A stretch of 64,000 nucleotides of DNA from Stackebrandtia albiflava (GCF_007994225.1 NZ_VLLL01000006.1:1612001-1676000), one strand, 5' to 3'; counted from the first letter of the stretch, positions 48,363 to 57,489 are shown. Numbers and translations: made by a program. The notes: generated by a model not told the origin, from the sequence alone.

Positions 48363-49108
48363 GCCGGCCGACGGTCCTGGTGGCCCACGGCAGTCCCGAC
48401 CCCCGCCACGCGGCGGCCGTGCGGGAACTGGCCACCGCCACCGGGACCGTCGCGGCCTTCCTCGAATTCGACGCACCGCATCCGGTGACGGTGTTCACGG
48501 CGCTGAGCGACGCGGGCCACCGGTGCGCCGACCTGGTGCCGCTGCTGCTCACCGACGCCTATCACGGCCGGGTGGACGTGCCCAGGGTGGCGCGTGAGGC
48601 GCGGGAGGCCACCGGTGCCGACATCCGGGTCAGGCCGACGGTGGGCGGCACCTTCCTGGTGCCCGCGTTGCGGCGGACGCTGCCGCCATGCGACGCGGTG
48701 GTGCTGGCGGCCGCCGGTTCACGCGACGCCGGTGCGCTGCGTGCCGTGCGGGAGGTGGCCTCGGCGCTGGAGGCCGAGGCGGGTGTCCCGGTCACCGCGG
48801 CCTTCGCCACGGCCGCCGATCCGGACGTGGCCGCCGCGGTCCGCGCGCTGTCGGGGTACGGCAGGGTGGCGGTCGCCTCGTACTTCATCGCTCCGGGGCG
48901 GCTCCACGACCAGGTGGTGAGTCGTGCCACGGCCGCCGGTGCGGTGGGGGTCGGGCCGGTACTGGCCGGATGTCCGGAGCTGGCGGCGGCGGTGACCGGC
49001 GGTCACTCCACGCCGAGCGCGGCGCGGCTGGAGGGCACGATCAGCAGCGCGGCGGTACCGATTCCCAACGCCCACGCGGTGGCGGCGTACCAGCCGAGTC
49101 CGGCCTGA
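48344..49108 (+). CDS. Sirohydrochlorin chelatase (CbiX/SirB family)
   Basis: The product should insert Fe2+ into sirohydrochlorin for the siroheme of sulfite reductase. Two CbiX-like repeats are seen: VLVAHGSPDPRHAAAVREL with LLLTDAYHGRVDVP (metal His in both), and VVLAAAGSRDAGALRAVREVA with ASYFIAPGRLHDQVV. The ATG at 48344 overlaps cysH by 19 nt and keeps the first beta strand (RPTVLVAHGS); a GTG at 48380 would cut it. The last 35 codons overlap the convergent membrane gene by 106 bp and look less conserved. Confidence 0.85.
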   Translation: MRHPRLSRPTVLVAHGSPDPRHAAAVRELATATGTVAAFLEFDAPHPVTVFTALSDAGHRCADLVPLLLTDAYHGRVDVPRVAREAREATGADIRVRPTVGGTFLVPALRRTLPPCDAVVLAAAGSRDAGALRAVREVASALEAEAGVPVTAAFATAADPDVAAAVRALSGYGRVAVASYFIAPGRLHDQVVSRATAAGAVGVGPVLAGCPELAAAVTGGHSTPSAARLEGTISSAAVPIPNAHAVAAYQPSPA

Positions 49109-49407
49109 GCCATGAAGTAGCCCAGCGGCAGGTACAGCAGTTGCGAGAACACGGCGATTCCCCGCATCCCCGGCCTGCCCCTGCCCATGGAGACCGCGGC
49201 GCCCGCCATGAGGGCTCCCACACCCAGGGCGATGACGGCCTCGGCGATGCCGGCTCCGGCGGAGGTCTCCTCGGCGGTGAGGCTCAGCCACACCAGCCAT
49301 ACCGCGACCGCGGCGAGCCCGAGGCTTTGCAGCAGCAGGGATCCCAGGGCGACACGAAGGGGTGTCGGTGTGGTGACTGCTGACACGGCTTGGGGAGAAT
49401 CGTCCAC
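49003..49407 (-). CDS. Four-TM membrane protein of unknown function
   Basis: The 134-residue protein has four hydrophobic helices (LGSLLLQSLGLAAVAVWLVWLSL, GIAEAVIALGVGALMAGAAV, GIAVFSQLLYLPLGYFMAQAGLGW, AWALGIGTAALLIVP). It resembles small integral membrane proteins often found beside metabolic genes in actinobacteria. Its 3' end overlaps that of the sirohydrochlorin chelatase gene by 106 bp in antisense, so the two mRNAs can pair. Confidence 0.7.
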   Translation of the reverse strand: MDDSPQAVSAVTTPTPLRVALGSLLLQSLGLAAVAVWLVWLSLTAEETSAGAGIAEAVIALGVGALMAGAAVSMGRGRPGMRGIAVFSQLLYLPLGYFMAQAGLGWYAATAWALGIGTAALLIVPSSRAALGVE

Positions 49408-49441
49408 CGTTCCAACCTACCTGGCAGTACAGTCGCAGAGC

Positions 49442-50368
49442 GTGAGAGCGCTCCTGATCGTCAACCCCAAGGCCACCACCACGAGTGAGCGGGCCCGCGA
49501 TGTGCTGGTGCGGGCGTTGCGCAGTGAGGTGGATCTCGACATCGCGCACACGTCCCGCAGGGGGCACGCCGCGGAACTGGCGGGCCGTGCGGCGGTGGAG
49601 GGCCTGGACCTGGTGGTGACGTTGGGCGGTGACGGCACCGTCAACGAGGTGGTCAACGGCCTGTTGGCGCAGGAGCGGACGGCGGAGTCGGCACCGGCGT
49701 TGGCGGTGGTGCCGGGTGGTTCCACGAACGTGTTCGCCCGGGCGCTCGGCCTGCCGATGGATTGGGCGGACGGTACGGGCGTGATCCTGGAGGCGTTGCG
49801 CGACAAACGGTTCCGTCGTATCAGCCTCGGCAGGGCCAACGGCCGGTTCTTCACCTTCTGTGCCGGATTCGGGCTCGACGCGGCGATCATCAAACGGGTC
49901 GAGGACGCGCGCAAGCGTGGTTTCTCCGCCACACCGGCGTTGTACATGCGATCGATGGCGGCGCACTTCCTGGACCGGGAGGTCCGGCGGCACCCGGTGA
50001 TCTCGCTCGAGATCCCGGGGCGACCCGCCCGAACGGGTCTGTCGATGGCGATTGTGCAGAACACCTCACCCTGGACCTACCTGGGGGGACGGCCGATGAG
50101 TCCCAGTCCGGCCGCGTCCTTCGACGCGGGGCTGGATGTGTTCCTGCTCAAGCGTTTGACGGCTTCGGCGATGGTCCGGACGGCGGGCCAGTTGCTCGCC
50201 GGACGTGGCGCTCCGCACGGTAGGCAGATTGTCGCTCACCACGATTTGGCGAAATTTCGGCTGCAATCGGCCAGAGCGCAAGCATTTCAGCTCGATGGCG
50301 ACTATCTTGGTGAATGCGATGAAGTCGAGCTGGATTCAGTCCCCGACGCCCTCCGCGTGGCGTGCTGA
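49442..50368 (+). CDS. Diacylglycerol kinase-family lipid kinase
   Basis: The 308-residue enzyme has the DAGK catalytic domain: LLIVNPKATTTSERA at the start, the ATP motif VVTLGGDGTVNEVVNGLL, LAVVPGGSTNVFARALGLP, and CAGFGLDAAIIKRVE with HPVISLEI later. It probably phosphorylates diacylglycerol or a related lipid (YegS/BmrU-like). GTG at 49442 follows TACAGT by 8 nt, so it is likely leaderless. It lies just before whiB1; a terminator at 50500 ends its transcript. Confidence 0.9.
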   Translation: MRALLIVNPKATTTSERARDVLVRALRSEVDLDIAHTSRRGHAAELAGRAAVEGLDLVVTLGGDGTVNEVVNGLLAQERTAESAPALAVVPGGSTNVFARALGLPMDWADGTGVILEALRDKRFRRISLGRANGRFFTFCAGFGLDAAIIKRVEDARKRGFSATPALYMRSMAAHFLDREVRRHPVISLEIPGRPARTGLSMAIVQNTSPWTYLGGRPMSPSPAASFDAGLDVFLLKRLTASAMVRTAGQLLAGRGAPHGRQIVAHHDLAKFRLQSARAQAFQLDGDYLGECDEVELDSVPDALRVAC

Positions 50369-50430
50369 TCCGTGAATCCATCAACACGACATCTCAAGAA
50401 AACTTGCCAAAACACCGCAACACTGGGACC

Positions 50431-50487
50431 ATGCGTATTACATTCGCTACGGGTCTTTCGCGTGTTGAGCCGAGAGCTACCGAATGA
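50431..50487 (+). CDS. Possible 18-codon leader ORF before the whiB1 terminator
   Basis: ATG 50431 opens MRITFATGLSRVEPRATE, stopping 12 nt before a terminator hairpin at 50500. No Shine-Dalgarno. It is included because the arrangement short ORF - hairpin - U tract - gene is that of attenuators; coding is not proven. Confidence 0.25.
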   Translation: MRITFATGLSRVEPRATE

Positions 50488-50499
50488 ATCTGGAATCAT

Positions 50500-50534
50500 G
50501 TCCGTGAGCTTCCTCACGGGACCGAGATTTTTTT
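50500..50534 (+). terminator. Intrinsic terminator with T7 tract upstream of whiB1
   Basis: GTCCGTGAG-CTTC-CTCACGGGAC (one-base bulge) is followed by CGAGATTTTTTT. It ends transcription from the lipid kinase gene or from a promoter inside the 50369-50500 AT-rich stretch. Confidence 0.8.
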
Positions 50535-50544
50535 GGCTAGCCCC

Positions 50545-50577
50545 TTGACATTGCGCCAGTTCGTGAAAGTATTCACA
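50545..50577 (+). promoter_or_regulatory. whiB1 promoter with overlapping CRP-type site
   Basis: TTGACA (50545-50550) and TATTCA (50570-50575) with a 19-bp gap. The sequence CGTGA-AAGTAT-TCACA (50562-50577) matches TGTGA-N6-TCACA except for the first base, with perfect GTGAA/TTCAC arms. A CRP site is also known in the M. tuberculosis whiB1 promoter. Confidence 0.65.
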
Positions 50578-50638
50578 AGGTTGCTGGTGATGAGGCCCGC
50601 CAACTGATGTATCGATCCGATCAAGGAGTGTCGCACTA

Positions 50639-50896
50639 ATGGACTGGCGCCACCACGCCATCTGCCGGGACGAGGACCCGGAGCTGTTCTTCCCCATTGG
50701 AGACAGTGGTCCCGCCTTGGTGCAGATCGAGCAGGCCAAGGGAGTCTGCCGGCGCTGCCCCGTAACCGAAGAATGCCTCAAGTGGGCGTTGGACTCCGGC
50801 CAGGATGCCGGGGTGTGGGGCGGAATGAGCGAAGAAGAACGGCGCTCTCTCAAACGCCGTGGCGGTCTGCGCAGGCTGACCGTTCAATCGGCCTAA
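50639..50896 (+). CDS. whiB1: WhiB1/WblE transcription factor
   Basis: This 85-residue [4Fe-4S] protein binds the primary sigma factor and reacts with nitric oxide. Cysteines C9, C37, C40 and C46 are at the same positions as in M. tuberculosis WhiB1 (H-A-I-C-R-D-E-D-P-E-L-F-F-P, V-C-R-R-C-P-V-T-E-E-C). GVWGGMSEEERRSLKRR gives the turn and the basic DNA-binding segment. Own promoter with CRP-type site upstream; terminator downstream. The region is less GC-rich than its neighbours. Confidence 0.95.
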   Translation: MDWRHHAICRDEDPELFFPIGDSGPALVQIEQAKGVCRRCPVTEECLKWALDSGQDAGVWGGMSEEERRSLKRRGGLRRLTVQSA

Positions 50897-50907
50897 GAAT
50901 GCGTTTA

Positions 50908-50949
50908 CGAGGGAGAGGTATGGCTCCGGCCATGTCTCTCCCTCGTTTT
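50908..50949 (+). terminator. Intrinsic terminator after whiB1
   Basis: CGAGGGAGAG pairs with CTCTCCCTCG (10 bp). The loop holds a second small hairpin ATGGC-TCCG-GCCAT. TTTT follows. Distance to the stop is 12 bp. Confidence 0.8.
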
Positions 50950-51099
50950 GTGCCCTCGGTAGCCTTGTGTGGCTAACGGCGTACCAACCGTGGCCGTGAC
51001 AATCAGAGAATTAACCCGCACTCGTTGTGCGACATGTATTCCCGTCGAATCGGTTAGCATCCGCCGCCAATAATGGGCGGGTGAGGGCAATGATCGGTG

Positions 51100-51492
51100 T
51101 CAATCCGTATCCGAGGGGAGCCGCTGCGTCAACCGCATCGTGGTGACCCCGTCGCCTACTTCCGTGACCACACTGCCCGCCAGGGCGTCCAGCACCCTCC
51201 AGTCGAACGACTGCCGGTCCGGCAAAGGCCGGATCCCGGTGGCGCCGATCGTGATGAGCAGGTCCGCCTCCGTCACGTCGAAGCGGCAGCGCAGCACCGT
51301 CTGTTCACCGGGGGCCGCCGCGAGCATCAGGCCCGCCGCCTCGTCCACCGCCACCCGCAGGTCCTCGATGGCGTCGAGCCCGAAACCCAGCCGGGTGGCC
51401 AACCCGGCCGTCGCGGTCCGCAGCACCGGGAGGAATCCGGTGCCCGCCGGAATGTCCAACAGCAGGACGTCTCCCTCGACCGCGTGTGACAC
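51100..51492 (-). CDS. RsbW-like ATP-binding regulator (anti-sigma factor kinase fold)
   Basis: The 130-residue protein resembles the GHKL domain of actinobacterial anti-sigma factors: LLLDIPAGTGFLPVLRTATAGLATRLGFGLDAIEDLRVAVDEAAGLML (N box as E-D-L-R-V-A-V-D-E-A), then LITIGATG. The C-terminal part is short and the usual G-G-R-G-L-x-L loop is not obvious, so kinase activity is doubtful. GTG at 51492 has GGAG six nt upstream; longer frames lack support. No sigma gene is adjacent; a STAS protein is encoded at the right edge of the window. Confidence 0.72.
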   Translation of the reverse strand: MSHAVEGDVLLLDIPAGTGFLPVLRTATAGLATRLGFGLDAIEDLRVAVDEAAGLMLAAAPGEQTVLRCRFDVTEADLLITIGATGIRPLPDRQSFDWRVLDALAGSVVTEVGDGVTTMRLTQRLPSDTD

Positions 51493-51817
51493 AACAGACT
51501 CCGTCTGGATCGTTCGGGCAAATGTGACGGCGACCCCAGGCCGCCCGGTTGTAGACGATAACCGTTGAGGTCCGGCGGGGTGTGACAGCCCGCTCATCCG
51601 GTGTGCGACACGTTCGAGAAGCATGGAGAAGGACCGGGGTACCGCGCGTACGTGGCGCCGCCTGCCCGTGGCGGGACGGGCCGGGGCCGTGCCGCCCGTG
51701 AGGCGACGCGCGTCTCCTGTGACGTCGGACGCGGTCCCCACCGACACGGCGACGCCCGGCCACGGACGGGTCCGTGACCGGGCGCGGGATCGGCCTGGGC
51801 CGTACGCCACCGGGGCG
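51493..51817. other. Intergenic stretch between the RsbW-like gene and sodN
   Basis: 325 bp. The open minus frame that continues upstream of 51492 has no ribosome-binding site and random-looking composition. No terminator with a T tract is seen. In particular no sodX (Ni-SOD maturation peptidase) is present here, where it would be expected. Confidence 0.45.
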
Positions 51818-52237
51818 TCAGGCCTTCTTGGTCTCCCAGAAGATCTTGGCGATCTCGTCGATCTTGCCGAGCAGTTCGTCGGCGACCGACGGGTCCGCCG
51901 AGCCCTTGGCGCCGGAGGCGCCGGCCAGCTTGGTGGCCTCGTTGACCAGTTGGTGCAGCTGCGGGTACTTCTCGAAGTGCGGCGGCTTGAAGTAGTCGGT
52001 CCACAGCACCCACAGGTGGTGCTTGACCAGTTCGGAGCGCTGCTCCTTGATGATCAACGCACGGGTCCGGAACTCCGGGTCCTCATTGTCCTGGTACTTC
52101 TGGCAGATCGCCTTCACCGACTCCGCCTCGATCCGGGCCTGAGCCGGGTCGTACACGCCGCACGGCAGGTCACAGTGTGCGGAAGCGGTGGCCTGCGGCA
52201 TGAACAGGCGGGACGACAACAGATGCGAAAGGCGCAT
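51818..52237 (-). CDS. sodN: Nickel-containing superoxide dismutase
   Basis: SodN converts superoxide to oxygen and hydrogen peroxide in the cytoplasm. The 139-residue precursor has a 20-residue propeptide (MRLSHLLSSRLFMPQATASA) that must be removed to expose H21-C22-D-L-P-C26-G-V-Y, the nickel hook. The rest is the four-helix bundle (VKAICQKYQDNEDPEF..., LWTDYFKPPHFEKYPQLHQLVNEATKLAG). ATG at 52237 has GGAGGG five nt upstream. The protease SodX is usually next door but is absent here. Confidence 0.95.
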   Translation of the reverse strand: MRLSHLLSSRLFMPQATASAHCDLPCGVYDPAQARIEAESVKAICQKYQDNEDPEFRTRALIIKEQRSELVKHHLWVLWTDYFKPPHFEKYPQLHQLVNEATKLAGASGAKGSADPSVADELLGKIDEIAKIFWETKKA

Positions 52238-52551
52238 CAAAACCCTCCAGCGTTATGCGAACGAGATGATCTTTTCGTCGCGACCATACTCCGGTCACCG
52301 GCTCCGGCGAGGACGGACCCGACACCTCGGCATGGCGGATCCGGAACCTGAGGCGCCCGTCACCTCGCGCGGACACCGTGCCGCCTCCTCCGGCGGTGCC
52401 TGTGGGAGCCGTCTCGCACGATCCCGTGCCGGGGCCGACCTCTAGACTCGGTGACGCACCGTCGGCGATCCCGCGGTTCGGCCCCTCACCTCCCGGTTCA
52501 CCATCGGCCGGAGCCCGTGACCATGCGTTATCTATGTGGAGTGAGGACTTC
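52238..52551. other. Divergent control region of sodN and the malic enzyme gene
   Basis: 314 bp. It should hold both promoters. On the plus side TTATCT lies 20 bp before the malic enzyme ATG and may be a -10. On the sodN side CATAAC is about 15 bp before the ATG's RBS. No clear nickel-regulator (Nur) palindrome recognised. Confidence 0.4.
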
Positions 52552-53742
<1,191 letters not shown>

Positions 53743-53843
53743 GGAGACCACGATCCGCAATGGAGCGACGTCCACCCCTTCACATCCGGCGCCGGGGCTG
53801 GCATCCTGGAGAGCTCACCAACGGTCGACCGGCCGCCCGGTGA

Positions 53844-53895
53844 CACACCGGCCGGGTGTGCCCCACACCGGATGGGGAGTATGGGGCACACCCGG
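53844..53895 (+). repeat. Two overlapping, mutually exclusive hairpins
   Basis: Hairpin 1 is CACACC-GGCCG-GGTGTG (53844-53860). Hairpin 2 is the perfect 14-bp stem CCGGGTGTGCCCCA / TGGGGCACACCCGG (53852-53865 with 53882-53895). They share 53852-53860. Probably the malic enzyme terminator; no U tract follows. Confidence 0.5.
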
Positions 53896-53918
53896 TCGGC
53901 GCCTGAGAGAATGGCCGC

Positions 53919-54170
53919 GTGATCACGAGGATGTGGGAGGTCCGGGCCGAACCCGCCGGATTCGACGCGCTGGTGGAATGGGTGCGGCACACCGGGGTAC
54001 CCGCCGTGGCGGCCCGGCCGGGATTCCGGGGGAGTGAGGTGTACCGCTCCGAGGACCACCGTCTGGTGGTGATATCCCACTGGGACACCGAATCCGCCGA
54101 CCTGCCGGAACCACCCGAGGGCCTGGCGGCCCGTCCACCGCACGCCTGGGACTTCACCCGGATCGGCTGA
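53919..54170 (+). CDS. Small ABM-like (dimeric alpha/beta barrel) protein
   Basis: The 83-residue protein (VITRMWEVRAEPAGFDALVEWVRHTGVPAVAARPGFRGSEVYRSEDHRLVVISHWDT) has the pattern of antibiotic-biosynthesis-monooxygenase-type domains: strand, helix, 'P-G-F-x-G-S-E-V-Y', strand, 'V-x-x-S-H-W-D'. Such proteins are small oxygenases or heme-binding folds; function open. GTG at 53919 follows GAGAAT by 6 nt, so it is probably leaderless. Confidence 0.7.
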   Translation: MITRMWEVRAEPAGFDALVEWVRHTGVPAVAARPGFRGSEVYRSEDHRLVVISHWDTESADLPEPPEGLAARPPHAWDFTRIG

Positions 54171-54223
54171 CCCGGATCCGAAACCCGGTGGCGCGTGAGG
54201 CGACGCCACGCGACACTGTGGCC

Positions 54224-54712
54224 ATGCCGATCACCGTACGACCGTTGGCCGCGACGGACTGGCCGTCGCTGTGGCGACTGTGGCACCACACCGACGACCC
54301 GGAACCGGTGGCACGCGACAGGTTCCGGGATCTGCTCACCGACGGCCGGTGGGGCATGTTCGGTTCCGTGACCGACGCCGGGCGGCTCACCGGTTACGCC
54401 GCCGTGCAGGATCACGGTCCGCACTGGCGCACCGGCGATCACCATCGGGTCGCGCGGTTCCACGACCTGTACGTGGCCGAGGCCGACCGGCGTACCGGAG
54501 CCGGCCGGGCGCTGGTCGCCGCAGTCGTCGAATGGGCCGCCACCCGGGTGCGATACCTGGAATGGCAGGCGCACCACGCCCGGGCGGCCCCGTTCTACGA
54601 ACGCCTCGGGTACCGGGGCGACCCCTGTCCGCAACCGGACTACCCGCACTTCGAGATCGACTTCCGCGCCGGCGGCGGGCACCCGACCACACCGGATACG
54701 GCCTCGCGATGA
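54224..54712 (+). CDS. GNAT-family N-acetyltransferase
   Basis: The 162-residue protein starts MPITVRPLAATDWPSLWRLW and has the acetyl-CoA loop R-T-G-A-G-R-A-L-V-A-A-V-V-E-W within HDLYVAEADRRTGAGRALV, then HHARAAPFYERLGYRGDP. It belongs to the GNAT group with unknown substrates. ATG at 54224 is chosen over an in-frame start at 54188; GACACT lies 6 nt upstream, consistent with a leaderless start. Confidence 0.83.
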   Translation: MPITVRPLAATDWPSLWRLWHHTDDPEPVARDRFRDLLTDGRWGMFGSVTDAGRLTGYAAVQDHGPHWRTGDHHRVARFHDLYVAEADRRTGAGRALVAAVVEWAATRVRYLEWQAHHARAAPFYERLGYRGDPCPQPDYPHFEIDFRAGGGHPTTPDTASR

Positions 54713-54775
54713 CCGGGCGGCCTCGCCGCCGTGAGACCGTGTGGACCGGGTGGGACGACCGATAGGGTCGGGGCC

Positions 54776-55741
54776 ATGCTTTCCGCCTTCGCAGAGACCG
54801 TCGACTCCACCGATCCACTGTCCGCGTTGCGGGTCGGTGAGCGCCCCGAGCCGCGACCGGGCCCCGACCGGGTGGTCGTCACCGTCAAGGCCGCCGCCCT
54901 CAACCGGCACGACCTGTGGTCACTCGCCGGTGTCGGCCTGACCGCCGAACAGTGCCCGATGATCCTGGGCTGCGACGCTTCCGGCGTCGACGAGGACGGC
55001 AACGAGGTCATCGTCCACTCCGTCATCGGCGACCCCGCCGCCGGCGGTGGTGACGAGACCCTCGACCCCCGTCGCCACCTGTTGTCGGAGGACCTGCAGG
55101 GCACTCTGGCGACCCGGGTCGCGGTGCCACGGCGCAACCTGCTCCCCAAACCGCCGGAACTCGACTTCGCGCAGGCGGCCTGCCTTCCGACCGCCTACCT
55201 GACCGCGTACCGGATGCTCACCACCCGGGGCAGGCTCCCGGCCGGCGGTGCGGTGCTGGTGCAGGGCGTGGGTGGTGGCGTCGCCACGGCGGCGATCCTG
55301 CTGGCCGTCGCCATGGGTGCCCGCGTGTACGCGACCGGGCGCGACGGTGCCCGCCGTGCGGCGGCCGAGGCACTGGGGGCGATCGCGGTGGAACCGGGCG
55401 CGCGGCTGCCCGAACGGGTGGACGTCGTCGTGGAGAGCGTCGGGGCGCCGACCATCGCGCATTCGATGAAGTGCGCCAAGCCGGGCGGCCGGATCGTGGT
55501 GTGCGGTTCCACGGCCGGTCATCTCGCCGAGGTGGACCTGCGGCGGCTGTTCTTCCTCCAGTTGGAGCTGGTGGGATCCACCATGGGCACCCGGGACGAG
55601 CTGGCGCGACTGATCGCGCTGTGCGTCGACAAGGGCGTCGCGCCGGTCGTCGACGGCAGGTACCCGTTGTCGCGGGCCGCCGACGCGTTCGCCCGGTTGG
55701 CGTCCGGTGCCGCGTTCGGCAAGATCGTCGTCGAACCCTGA
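54776..55741 (+). CDS. Medium-chain dehydrogenase/reductase, quinone-oxidoreductase-like
   Basis: The 321-residue protein has a GroES-like N-terminus (VVVTVKAAALNRHDLWSLAG, ILGCDASG) and a Rossmann domain (LVQGVGGGVATAAILLAVAMGARVYATGRDGARR, VDVVVESVGAPTIAHSMKCAKPGGRIVVCG). The catalytic zinc ligands are absent, so it is a zinc-free NADPH reductase of the MDR family. TAGGGT lies 7 nt before the ATG, a leaderless arrangement. Confidence 0.87.
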   Translation: MLSAFAETVDSTDPLSALRVGERPEPRPGPDRVVVTVKAAALNRHDLWSLAGVGLTAEQCPMILGCDASGVDEDGNEVIVHSVIGDPAAGGGDETLDPRRHLLSEDLQGTLATRVAVPRRNLLPKPPELDFAQAACLPTAYLTAYRMLTTRGRLPAGGAVLVQGVGGGVATAAILLAVAMGARVYATGRDGARRAAAEALGAIAVEPGARLPERVDVVVESVGAPTIAHSMKCAKPGGRIVVCGSTAGHLAEVDLRRLFFLQLELVGSTMGTRDELARLIALCVDKGVAPVVDGRYPLSRAADAFARLASGAAFGKIVVEP

Positions 55742-55824
55742 CCCCGACGCGCCCGCGTGTGCCTGTCACCGCCGGGCCGGCCACGGGGGCGGCGTGGCCG
55801 GTCGCGGCGGGCCCGTGATCGGAT

Positions 55825-56817
55825 ATGGCCATGACCGAGCAGATCCGTTGGGGAATCCTGGCCACCGGCGGCATCGCCGCCACCTTCACCGAAGACCTCA
55901 AGACGCTGCCCGGCGCCGTGGTCGGCGCGGTCGGGTCCCGTTCGACGGAGTCGGCGCGCCGGTTCGCCGACCGTTACGACATCCCCCGCGCGCACGGCTC
56001 CTGGGCGGAGCTGGCCGCCGACGAGGAGGTGGACGTGGTGTACGTGGCCACTCCCCACCACGCCCATCACGAGGCGGCGAAGCTGTGCCTGGAGGCGGGC
56101 AAGGCCGTCCTGTGCGAGAAGGCGTTCACCGTGAACCACGCGCAGGCGCGGGAACTGGTGGACATCGCCCGCGATCGTGGCGTGTTCCTGATGGAGGCCA
56201 TGTGGATGCGGTGCGTACCGGCGATCCGGCGACTCGCGGAACTGCTGGACGACGGCGTCATCGGAGAGGTCGCCAGGGTGAACGCCGATTTCGGCCTGTC
56301 CGGTCCCTTCCCGCCGGAGCACCGGTTGCGTGACCCGGAACTGGCGGGTGGGGCCCTCCTGGACCTGGGGGTCTACCCGGTCTCGTTGGCGCACCTGGTG
56401 CTCGGAAGGCCGGAGACGGTTCACGCGACGGGGCGGTTGACCGCCGAGGGTGTCGACGAGGTCACCGGGATGCTGTTCGGGTACCGGTCCGGGGCGGTCG
56501 CGACGCTGTCGTGCGGCCTGACCGGCGGAAGCCCGGTCACCGCCATGATCACCGGTTCGCTGGGGCGGGTCACCATACCGTCGCCGTTCTTCCGCCCGGA
56601 CGGCTTCACCGTGCACCGTGCCGACAGCGACGAGGTGTTCCGGGTGGGGTACACCGGTCACGGCATGGTCCACGAGGCCGCCGAGGTCATGCGTTGCCTG
56701 TCGGAGGGCCTGACGCAGAGCCCGCTGGTGCCGTGGGAGGCGACATTGGACGTCATGTCCGTCATGGACGACGTCCGGCGGTCGTTGGGTGTGGTCTACC
56801 CGGGCGAGAGTCGTTGA
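55825..56817 (+). CDS. Gfo/Idh/MocA-family oxidoreductase
   Basis: The 330-residue NAD(P)-dependent enzyme has an N-terminal Rossmann fold (WGILATGGIAATFTEDLKTLPGAVVGAVGSRSTESARRFADRY), the family motif VLCEKAFTVNHAQARELVDIA (C-E-K as in EKP), MWMRCVPAIRRLAELLDDGVIGEV and ALLDLGVYPVSLAHLVLG with the conserved Asp/Tyr/His positions. It resembles dihydrodiol dehydrogenase or glucose-fructose oxidoreductase types. Start could be 55825 or 55831. Confidence 0.9.
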   Translation: MAMTEQIRWGILATGGIAATFTEDLKTLPGAVVGAVGSRSTESARRFADRYDIPRAHGSWAELAADEEVDVVYVATPHHAHHEAAKLCLEAGKAVLCEKAFTVNHAQARELVDIARDRGVFLMEAMWMRCVPAIRRLAELLDDGVIGEVARVNADFGLSGPFPPEHRLRDPELAGGALLDLGVYPVSLAHLVLGRPETVHATGRLTAEGVDEVTGMLFGYRSGAVATLSCGLTGGSPVTAMITGSLGRVTIPSPFFRPDGFTVHRADSDEVFRVGYTGHGMVHEAAEVMRCLSEGLTQSPLVPWEATLDVMSVMDDVRRSLGVVYPGESR

Positions 56818-56879
56818 GCCGGTTGATATCGGCCGATCCGATGGTGACACGGGGGGCGACGGTGGGGCACGATTCGTAC

Positions 56880-57485
56880 ATGCCGGAAACCGATTCGCCG
56901 CCACCGGCGGCCGTCATCGATCTGGGATCCACCTTCACGAAGGATCCGCCCGAGTCCGTGGAGCCGGGCGGCTCGGACACCCCGCCGGCCGAACCGGCCG
57001 CTCCGGGGCTGTGGCGTTACGTCGTGGTGGCCGCGGTCGCCGTCGTGGTGGCCGCCGCGCTGACGTTGTGGGGAACCATGCGGTTGCTGACTCCGGAGAC
57101 GGTGACACCGCCGAGCAACTCGGCCGAGTTGCTGGCGGAGATGGAGGGCCGGGTGCTGGCCGCGCTCGACGGCGAACCCGAGCTGATGATCACCGTCCCG
57201 GCGGCCATCAACGCGTCCGAACTCGTGGTGGTGTCCCCGGGCGACTACCGGCTGGGACTGATGTGCGGTGTCCTGAGTGTCTACCGTGAGGCCGTACCGG
57301 AGATCATCGTCAACGTGCAGGCCGACACCACCCGCGGATACCGGATGCCGTGCCCGTCCACACTGGTGTGGGCGCCCGACACCTGGCACTTCACGGAGGA
57401 CGCCGCGATGGAGTTCACCGTCTACAACGAGTCCGGGGTTCACGGCTACGTGATCTACGCGGTACTGACCCGGATCGAGGAGTGA
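56880..57485 (+). CDS. Single-TM protein, type A of a duplicated pair, copy 1
   Basis: The 201-residue protein has a Pro-rich cytoplasmic part starting MPETDSPPPAAVIDLGST, then GLWRYVVVAAVAVVVAAAL as the membrane helix, and an extracytoplasmic domain. That domain holds SAELLAEMEGRVLAAL, EPELMITV, VSPGDYRLGLMCGVLSVY and RMPCPSTLVWAPD, with two cysteines about 30 residues apart that can form a disulfide. No family recognised. It pairs with the next gene (5-bp gap), and the pair is repeated at 58181-59352. Confidence 0.7.
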   Translation: MPETDSPPPAAVIDLGSTFTKDPPESVEPGGSDTPPAEPAAPGLWRYVVVAAVAVVVAAALTLWGTMRLLTPETVTPPSNSAELLAEMEGRVLAALDGEPELMITVPAAINASELVVVSPGDYRLGLMCGVLSVYREAVPEIIVNVQADTTRGYRMPCPSTLVWAPDTWHFTEDAAMEFTVYNESGVHGYVIYAVLTRIEE

Positions 57486-57489
57486 ACGG

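Noticed and set aside
51623-52351. 242-codon plus frame opposite sodN
   Set aside because: Covers sodN in antisense; the start has no support.
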